DNA from: Reyranella sp.
GTDB taxonomy: Bacteria; Pseudomonadota; Alphaproteobacteria; Reyranellales; Reyranellaceae
DNA: 46,654 bases
Reading direction: 5' to 3'
Assembly: GCA_022844015.1 (NCBI GenBank)
Contig: JALHMO010000036.1
Span: 1 to 46,654 of the forward strand
Translations under genes and position numbers: made by a program
Shown: one piece after another, positions 41,584 to 46,654 of the stretch
How positions within the stretch are numbered: the first letter of the stretch is position 1
How the letters are laid out: the number at the start of each line of letters is the position of its first letter
Notes under the pieces: generated by a model
Database searches by the model: none
Seen by the model: the letters and a program-made list of their open reading frames with translations, nothing else
Told to the model about the DNA's origin: nothing

Positions 41584-41619
41584 GTCGGCAGCAGTGGGGG
41601 TGCTGCGACACCGCTTTTT
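41584..41619 (+). terminator. Possible Rho-independent terminator
   Basis: GTC-GCAGCA and TGCTGC-GAC pair with one bulged G around a G-rich loop, and TTTTT follows at 41615-41619. No nearby plus-strand gene is obvious except the distant cyclophilin gene. Confidence 0.3.
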
Positions 41620-41638
41620 CAACGATCTACTGTGTGGT

Positions 41639-41682
41639 CCATCCTTCGAGACGGCCGCTGCACGGCCTCCTCAGGATGAGGA
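41639..41682 (+). repeat. REP-like palindromic element
   Basis: CATCCTTCGAGACGGCCG..CGGCCTCCTCAGGATGAGG has inverse arms and matches the 29151 and 29246 elements in its flanks (CATCCTTCGAGACG and CTCCTCAGGATGAGG), with a different central stem. Confidence 0.7.
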
Positions 41683-41789
41683 TTCTTCTTAGTTTAACGC
41701 CTATGGGCACTTGTCCCCGATGGCGCAGAAGTGCCTCGATCCGAGATGTGTCCTCTCCAGAGCAGCAAGGCTGGGGAGGAAACACTGAA

Positions 41790-42170
41790 TCACCCTTCCC
41801 TGGTCAACGTGTGGAAAGTCTTGGAGACGATCTGCCAGCGGCCGTCGACCTTCAGCAAGGTCAGGTAGTCGGTGAAGTAGCGCGGCGGCAGCTGGCATTC
41901 GACCTTGGCGATCGCCGTGCTCGGGCCGGAGAAGTCGATCGACACGATGCGGTCGGCACGGGCGCTGCCCTTGGCCTTCCCGGAGGGCCGGCTCTCGACC
42001 ATCTTGAACCATTCGCCGCGCGGCCAGTCGCTGGCCTTGCCGTCGCCGCCCGCGGCGTAGAGATGCGACGCCGCATGAAACACCTCGCCGAGCTTCCTGG
42101 TGTCGCCTTCGTAGAGGCCGTCGAAATAGACCTGCAGAACCTTCTCGACTGCTGCAACATCGGAACTCAT
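41790..42170 (-). CDS. NTF2-like protein, putative lumazine-binding family
   Basis: This 126-residue single-domain cone-fold protein opens with AAVEKVLQVYFDGLYEGDTRKL, quoted in part as VLQVYFDGLYEGD, and has VFHAASHLYA, RPSGKAKGSARADRIVSIDFSGPSTA (in part RADRIVSIDF) and YLTLLKVDGRWQIVSKTFH at the C-terminus. This matches the Lumazine_bd_2/SnoaL-like group. No reaction can be assigned. The ATG at 42170 has GAGGAGG seven bases upstream. It lies 16 bp after the reductase and is probably cotranscribed. Confidence 0.8.
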   Translation of the reverse strand: MSSDVAAVEKVLQVYFDGLYEGDTRKLGEVFHAASHLYAAGGDGKASDWPRGEWFKMVESRPSGKAKGSARADRIVSIDFSGPSTAIAKVECQLPPRYFTDYLTLLKVDGRWQIVSKTFHTLTREG

Positions 42171-42186
42171 CGTCACGCCTCCTCGT

Positions 42187-43176
42187 TTAAATCGCCCCAT
42201 TCGGGCTGACCAGAATCTTGCCGTTGCGTCCGCCCTTGTCGGCGTGCGCCAGGGCATCCTTGATGGCCTCGATCGGATAGACCGTGTCGACCGGCGCCGA
42301 CAGCGTGCCCGCCCAGACCTGCCTGGCGAGGTCGGCATAGATCGCGCGGATCTGCTCGGCGCTGCGCTTGGCCAGGAAGCGGCCGAGCATGAAGCCGGTG
42401 ACCTTGACGCCACGGTAGATGAAGTTGTTGCGGGTGATCCTGGGGTCTTCGCCGCTCATCGAGCCGTAATGCACCGCCGTGCCGTCTGTCGCGACGCAGT
42501 CGACCAGCCGGCCGGTCGCTGCGCCGCCGATCGCCTCGATGCCCAGCATGATCCGTGCATCGCCGGTCGCCTGGGCGACACGCTCGGCAAGGTCGTCGCC
42601 ATCGACCACCACGACATCGGCACCGAGCGCTTTCAGCTCATCGGCGAGCTCGGGCCGGCGCACGACGTTGACCGTGCGCAGCCCGCGCTGCCTCGCCAGC
42701 ACGATCAGCAGCCGGCCGACCGCCGAGTTGGCGACGTTCTGGATCACCCAATCGCCACCCGCCAGATCGACGAAGTCCGACAGCATCAGCAGCGCCGTCG
42801 GCGGGTTGATGCGCACCATTGCCGCCTGCCTGAGATCGATGCCGGCGGGCAACGGGATCGCATCGTCGCCCTTCACCTTGCGGCGCTGGGCCCAATTCTC
42901 GCGCTGCAGGTTGATCACCAGGTCGCCGGGCCTCACGTGCGAAACTGCCCCGCCCACGGTCGTCACCCGGCCGACGCATTCGGCGCCCGGCGTCGTCGGC
43001 AGCGGCGGCTTCAGCCGGTAGCTGCCGCGGCAGAACCACATGTCCGCCGGGTTGATGGGAAAGGCCAGCACGTCGAACACGACCTCGTCGGCGGCGGGAG
43101 TGCCGACATCGGCCACCTCCGCGCAGCGCGCGACTTCCCATGGCGTGCCGTAGCGCTCGATCAGCACCTGCTTCAA
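42187..43176 (-). CDS. MDR-family NADPH oxidoreductase, MECR/enoyl-thioester-reductase-like
   Basis: This 329-residue medium-chain reductase lacks the catalytic zinc ligands. FPINPADMWFCRGSY, GAECVGRV, GDLVINLQRENWAQ, VRINPPTALLML and VIQNVANSAVGRLLIVLA closely follow the 2-enoyl thioester reductases (MECR/Etr1). These reduce trans-2-enoyl-CoA or -ACP with NADPH. The annotated start is TTG at 43176, because GGGAGGGG lies at the right distance. The internal GTG at 43167 is too far from it. Substrate is inferred from family only. Confidence 0.85.
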   Translation of the reverse strand: MKQVLIERYGTPWEVARCAEVADVGTPAADEVVFDVLAFPINPADMWFCRGSYRLKPPLPTTPGAECVGRVTTVGGAVSHVRPGDLVINLQRENWAQRRKVKGDDAIPLPAGIDLRQAAMVRINPPTALLMLSDFVDLAGGDWVIQNVANSAVGRLLIVLARQRGLRTVNVVRRPELADELKALGADVVVVDGDDLAERVAQATGDARIMLGIEAIGGAATGRLVDCVATDGTAVHYGSMSGEDPRITRNNFIYRGVKVTGFMLGRFLAKRSAEQIRAIYADLARQVWAGTLSAPVDTVYPIEAIKDALAHADKGGRNGKILVSPNGAI

Positions 43177-43207
43177 CGTCCCCTCCCGCGACAGTCCCGA
43201 CGGGCCT

Positions 43208-43235
43208 TTGTTGGCCCATCGATTGCTTATATGGT
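43208..43235 (+). promoter_or_regulatory. Probable promoter of the ATP-grasp operon
   Basis: TTGTTG (43208-43213), a 16-bp spacer and TATGGT (43230-43235) lie 25 bp before the ATG and upstream of AGGGGG. It is in the 84-bp divergent gap with the reductase gene. Confidence 0.5.
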
Positions 43236-43260
43236 GATTCGACAGGGGGTGAAATGCCGG

Positions 43261-44697
43261 ATGGCAGTCAAGGCATTTGACGAGATGAGCTCGGGCGCGG
43301 CCGACGCGGTGCGCGCGCCTTATCGCGCGGTCGCCGACTGGCTGGCGCGTACCTCGCCCGAGAAGGTCGCGGCAACGCGCGCCGAGGTCGACCAGTTCTA
43401 TCGCCGGCATGGCATCACCTTCGGCGCCTACGGCTCCGTCGAGGGCAGCGAGACGACGATCCCCTTCGACATCATCCCGCGTGTCATCGCGTGGGACGAA
43501 TGGGAGCACCTGCACAAGGGGCTGGTGCAGCGCGTGCGGACCTTGAACGCCTTCCTCGACGACGCCTACCGCAAGCGCGACATCTGCCGCGCCGGCATCA
43601 TCCCCGAGCAGCAGGTGCTGATGAATGCCGAGTTCGTCGCCATGGCCCAGGGGCTCGAGCTGCCGGGCGGCGTGCATGCCCACATCGCCGGCATCGACCT
43701 CGTGCGCGTAGGCGAGAAGGAGTTCTACGTCCTCGAGGACAACGTTCGCACGCCGTCGGGCGTCTCCTACGTGCTCGAGAACCGCGAGGTCATGATGCGG
43801 CTGGCACCCGAGCTGTTCGGCGCCGTGGGCGTTCTTCCCGTCGCCGATTACTCGGAGGAGCTGCTCGCCACCCTGCGCTCGGTGTCGTTCAGCGACGACG
43901 CCGAGCCCAATGTCGTCCTGCTCACGCCGGGGCACTACAACAGCGCCTATTTCGAGCACGCCTTCCTGGCCGACGAGATGGGTATCGAGCTGGTCGAAGG
44001 CTCCGACCTGTTCGTCGACGAGGGTCGCGTCTACATGCGTACGCCGCGCGGGCCGCAGCGCGTCGACGTGATCTACCGGCGCGTCGACGATGCCTTCCTC
44101 GATCCACTGGCGATGCGGCCCGACTCCTTCCTCGGCGTCGCCGGCCTGCTGGGCGCGTTGCGCGCCGGCCGTGTCAACATCGTCAATGCGCTCGGAAACG
44201 GCGTGGCCGACGACAAGTCGACCTACACCTACGTGCCCGAGATGGTGCGCTTCTATCTCGGCGAGGAACCGATCCTCGCCAACGTTCCGACCTGGCGATG
44301 CGACCGCGCCGACGACTACAAGTATGTGATCGAGCGGCTGCCCGAGCTGGTGGTCAAGGAGATCCACGGTTCCGGCGGCAAGGGCATGCTGGTCGGCCCG
44401 ACCTCGAGCAAGGCCGAGATCGAGGAGTTCGCAGCCATCCTCAAGGCGCGGCCGGACAACTACATCGCCCAGCCGACGCTCGCGCTGTCGACCTGCCCGA
44501 CCTTCGTCAGCCAGGGCGTGGCACCACGCCACGTCGACCTTCGGCCGTTCGTCCTGTCGGGCCGCAAGATCACCATCATCCCCGGCGGCCTGACGCGGGT
44601 CGCCCTGAAGGAGGGCTCGCTGGTCGTCAACTCCAGCCAGGGCGGCGGCACCAAGGATACCTGGGTCCTGGCGCCACGGCCGGGTGCGAGCCCCTAA
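43261..44697 (+). CDS. Circularly permuted ATP-grasp protein (type 2; DUF404/DUF407)
   Basis: This 478-residue predicted amidoligase is of the circularly permuted ATP-grasp family (COG2308). Seen are YGSVEGSETTIPFDIIPRVI, VLEDNVRTPSGVSYVLENRE, the probable ATP-binding lysine and glycine loop VVKEIHGSGGKGMLVGP, the RHVDLRPFVL segment and the C-terminal VVNSSQGGGTKDTWVL. Members are predicted to form amide or peptide bonds but have no confirmed substrate. ATG 43261 is preferred. In-frame GTGs at 43231 and 43249 are alternatives. It is followed 5 bp later by the alpha-E gene. Confidence 0.9.
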   Translation: MAVKAFDEMSSGAADAVRAPYRAVADWLARTSPEKVAATRAEVDQFYRRHGITFGAYGSVEGSETTIPFDIIPRVIAWDEWEHLHKGLVQRVRTLNAFLDDAYRKRDICRAGIIPEQQVLMNAEFVAMAQGLELPGGVHAHIAGIDLVRVGEKEFYVLEDNVRTPSGVSYVLENREVMMRLAPELFGAVGVLPVADYSEELLATLRSVSFSDDAEPNVVLLTPGHYNSAYFEHAFLADEMGIELVEGSDLFVDEGRVYMRTPRGPQRVDVIYRRVDDAFLDPLAMRPDSFLGVAGLLGALRAGRVNIVNALGNGVADDKSTYTYVPEMVRFYLGEEPILANVPTWRCDRADDYKYVIERLPELVVKEIHGSGGKGMLVGPTSSKAEIEEFAAILKARPDNYIAQPTLALSTCPTFVSQGVAPRHVDLRPFVLSGRKITIIPGGLTRVALKEGSLVVNSSQGGGTKDTWVLAPRPGASP

Positions 44698-44702
44698 GCC
44701 CG

Positions 44703-45638
44703 ATGCTGAGCAGCACCGCCAAGAACCTGTACTGGATGGGCCGCTACCTGCAGCGCGCCAAGTCGACCGCCCGCCTGATCGAGGCGACCCAGCGCATGGC
44801 GCTGCAGTCGCGCGGCGAGGAAGCGGTCGGCGTCGCGGCGATCTTCGGCATGGAGGACGAGTTCCGCCAGAGCCAGCAGCAGTCGGGCGGCCGGCTGGCC
44901 AACATGATCGACTTCCTGGTGCTCGACCAGAGCAACCCGTCGTCGATCGCGAGCTCGATCGGCGCGGCGCGGCGCAACGCCCGCGAGGAGCGCAACAACA
45001 TCACGGTCGACGTGTGGGAGAGCCTCAACGGGCTGTGGCTCGAGCTCAATGCCCGCCTTCGCCGCGACCGCGCCCTGCTCGACCGCGGCGCCCTGATCGA
45101 GATGGTGCGCACCCAGGCGGTGATGATCTTCGGCGCCGCCCAGGTCACGCTGCTGCGCGACGAGGCCTATAATTTCCTGCAGCTCGGCGCCTTCCTGGAG
45201 CGCGCCGACAACACGGCGCGCATCCTCGACGTGAAGTTCCACGTGCTGCGGCCCGACGGCAATCCCCACGCGGGCGGCCTCGACTACTTCGCCTGGTCGG
45301 AGGTGCTGGCCTGCATCGGCGCGGTACGTACCTACCGGCGCATCTATCGCAGCGCGCTACATCCGATGAAGGTCGCCGAGCTGATGATGCTGCGCCGCGA
45401 CGTGCCGCGCTCGGTGCACCATTGCCTGTGGATGGTCGATTGCAGCATGGGCGAGCTGGCCGACGTCTACGGCACGCGCGGCGAGGCCGACCGGCTGGCC
45501 GGCGAGCTGCACGCCCGGCTGCGGTATGCCCGCATCGACAAAGTTTTCGACCAGGGCCTGAAGTCATTCCTGGGAGGCGTGCGCAGCGACATCGCCACCC
45601 TGTCCGACGAGATCGGCCGGCAATTCCTGCTGGATTGA
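44703..45638 (+). CDS. Alpha-E domain-containing protein (DUF403)
   Basis: This 311-residue all-helical protein opens with LSSTAKNLYWMGRYLQRAKSTARLIEA and has ARRNAREERNNITVDVWESLN (quoted in part as ARRNAREERNNIT), LGAFLERADNTARILDVKF and SVHHCLWMV. These repeated conserved Glu/Arg helices define the alpha-E family (COG2307). It is nearly always encoded between the permuted ATP-grasp and transglutaminase genes and is probably a partner or accessory protein. No catalytic function is established. A start is fixed by ATG 44703, 5 bp after the previous stop. Confidence 0.9.
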   Translation: MLSSTAKNLYWMGRYLQRAKSTARLIEATQRMALQSRGEEAVGVAAIFGMEDEFRQSQQQSGGRLANMIDFLVLDQSNPSSIASSIGAARRNAREERNNITVDVWESLNGLWLELNARLRRDRALLDRGALIEMVRTQAVMIFGAAQVTLLRDEAYNFLQLGAFLERADNTARILDVKFHVLRPDGNPHAGGLDYFAWSEVLACIGAVRTYRRIYRSALHPMKVAELMMLRRDVPRSVHHCLWMVDCSMGELADVYGTRGEADRLAGELHARLRYARIDKVFDQGLKSFLGGVRSDIATLSDEIGRQFLLD

Positions 45639-45649
45639 GCGAGCCCCCA

Positions 45650-46468
45650 ATGCGCCTCTCCGTCCACCATGCTACCCGCTTCGAGTTCGACCAGCCTTCT
45701 GGACATTCCATCCACGACGTCCGGCTGACGCCCAGGCCCGCTGCCGGACAGCGCATCGTGGCGTGGCGTATCGAGGGGCCGGGCAAGCGCTCGGAGTGGC
45801 TCGACGGTCACAACAACCAGGTGACGACCTTCTCGGTGGCGCAGCAGCACGATGCCGTCGAAATCGTGGTCCACGGCATATACGAGTACAGCGGTGCCGA
45901 CCATTGGCTGCGCTACGCCGAGGTACCGACCCTGCCGGCACCGTTCTGGCTGCGCAACTCGGCGCTCGCCACGCCGGATGGAAGCTTCGACCCTCTGATC
46001 GAAGGCCTGAATGAGCAGGCTGCCGACCCTGCGGAGCGCGTCGCCGTGCTGCACGAGGTGATGGGCCGCATCGGTAGTCGAATGACCTACCGCACCGGCG
46101 CGTCGACGGTCGACACAACCGCTGCCGAGGCATTGGCTCGCGGCGTCGGCGTGGCGCAGGACGAGACGCACATCTTCATCGCCTGCTGCCGACGTCTCGG
46201 CGTGCCGGCACGCTATGTCAGCGGCTACCTGCGCAACGACGATCCCGAGCTGCATGTCGGGCGCACCAGCCATTCGTGGGCCGAAGCGTGGGTGCCGGGC
46301 CTCGACTGGGTCGGCTTCGATCCGGCCAACGGCATCAGCCCGCGCGGCGACAGCCTGCGTGTCGCGGTCGGCCTCGACTATCGCGACGCCGCCCCCGTGA
46401 GCGGCCGGCGAATCGGCTTCGGCGTCGCCACCATGACGGTCGACGCCACGATCAAGGTCATCGATTGA
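45650..46468 (+). CDS. Transglutaminase-like protein lacking the catalytic cysteine
   Basis: This 272-residue protein has the bacterial transglutaminase N-terminal beta domain (1-95, HHATRFEFDQPSGHSIHDVRL in part as HHATRFEFDQ) and a papain-like transglutaminase core (about 130-230). Core motifs are DTTAAEALARGVGVAQDETH, GVPARYVSGYL, SHSWAEAWVPGLDWVGFDP. The family motif is GVCQD. Here codon 169 is GCG (Ala), so the nucleophile is missing, while His208 and Asp224 remain. Cys179 and Cys180 lie one helix turn away or more. It starts at ATG 45650, 11 bp after the alpha-E stop. Function as a hydrolase or ligase is therefore doubtful, and binding or scaffolding is possible. Confidence 0.88.
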   Translation: MRLSVHHATRFEFDQPSGHSIHDVRLTPRPAAGQRIVAWRIEGPGKRSEWLDGHNNQVTTFSVAQQHDAVEIVVHGIYEYSGADHWLRYAEVPTLPAPFWLRNSALATPDGSFDPLIEGLNEQAADPAERVAVLHEVMGRIGSRMTYRTGASTVDTTAAEALARGVGVAQDETHIFIACCRRLGVPARYVSGYLRNDDPELHVGRTSHSWAEAWVPGLDWVGFDPANGISPRGDSLRVAVGLDYRDAAPVSGRRIGFGVATMTVDATIKVID

Positions 46469-46477
46469 TCGGACTTC

Positions 46478-46501
46478 CTCCCCAGCGTCATCGCTGGGGA
46501 G
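46478..46501 (+). terminator. Hairpin after the transglutaminase-like gene
   Basis: CTCCCCAGCG and CGCTGGGGAG form a perfect 10-bp stem with a TCAT loop, 9 bp after the stop codon. There is no T-run. It probably ends or protects the operon transcript. Confidence 0.55.
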
Positions 46502-46578
46502 ACCCCCAGCACGCCGGCGCGCACCACGATGCTGAAAAAATGGTGGCGCTGCGAGAGGGAAGCTCATGGCTGGGAGCG

Positions 46579-46654
46579 CGCCACTGGTGGCGGAGTAAAC
46601 TCCGCCAAAGTGGCGCTCTTCTTGTGATTACACATCCCATGAGCGCCACTTTGG
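46579..46654. repeat. Overlapping palindromes at the window end
   Basis: Three perfect inverted repeats are packed together: CGCCAC/GTGGCG (46579-46592), TGGCGGAGT/ACTCCGCCA (46588-46607) and CCAAAGTGGCGCTC/GAGCGCCACTTTGG (46605-46618 with 46641-46654). The second shares bases with both others, so not all can fold at once. A GTGGCGCT word also occurs near 46545. Confidence 0.75.

Larger units (their letters stand above)
41110..41789. other. Repeat-rich intergenic region without a supported gene
   Basis: These 680 bp hold only short frames without similarity. Contents in order: the cyclophilin hairpin, a 9-bp tandem repeat GTCATCTCG x2 (41241-41258), a cluster of GCGTCA motifs (41300-41376), a REP-like palindrome, an 8-bp-stem hairpin GGGCGAAG/CTTCGCCC (41560-41579), a terminator-like hairpin and a second REP-like element. 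It may be a decayed insertion. Confidence 0.6.

Noticed and set aside
42244..43260. In-frame extension of the ATP-grasp gene upstream to 42244
   Set aside because: It lies antisense to the reductase gene and would precede the promoter. Family similarity starts at 43261.

Overview
The window is chromosomal DNA from a GC-rich alphaproteobacterium. The evidence is an unbroken dcw (division and cell wall) cluster, an aa3 cytochrome c oxidase operon ordered ctaC-ctaD-ctaB-small protein-ctaG-ctaE, rnpB directly upstream of mraZ, a TerB/J-domain protein beside a peptidoglycan amidase, and GC-rich palindromic intergenic repeats of the kind seen in Bradyrhizobium- and Reyranella-like genomes. The genus cannot be fixed from the sequence. 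Starts are often GTG or TTG, and most neighbouring genes overlap as ATGA or GTGA.

1-18264 (minus strand): mraZ-rsmH-ftsL-ftsI-murE-murF-mraY-murD-ftsW-murG-murC-murB-ddl-ftsQ-ftsA-ftsZ, with ftsZ cut by the window edge. This is the full pathway from UDP-MurNAc and D-Ala-D-Ala to lipid II plus the core divisome. The mraZ leader carries 10-bp-phased TGGGN boxes and five GANTC sites. Upstream lie rnpB with its own promoter, an amidase, a TerB/J-domain protein and a TauE/SafE exporter.

21320-29054: uvrB and a coupled secreted alpha/beta hydrolase (plus strand), an intradiol dioxygenase and a GNAT acetyltransferase (minus strand), then a plus-strand trio: aspartyl/asparaginyl hydroxylase-like protein, LLM flavin monooxygenase and DUF1028 protein. 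A 95-bp tandem duplication with palindromic repeats separates this trio from the next operon.

29326-40243 (minus strand): the cox operon ctaCDB-(coxF-like)-ctaG-ctaE, then DUF983, surf1, an M32 carboxypeptidase, a DUF1272 zinc protein, thrC and an M16 peptidase, nearly all translationally coupled.

40564-46654: a periplasmic cyclophilin (plus), a repeat-rich spacer of 680 bp, an NTF2-like protein and an MECR-like enoyl-thioester reductase (minus). Divergent from these is a three-gene operon: a circularly permuted ATP-grasp protein, an alpha-E protein and a transglutaminase-like protein. In the last, alanine replaces the catalytic cysteine. This operon is the best candidate for poorly characterised biology here. 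The window ends in a cluster of overlapping palindromes just downstream of it.
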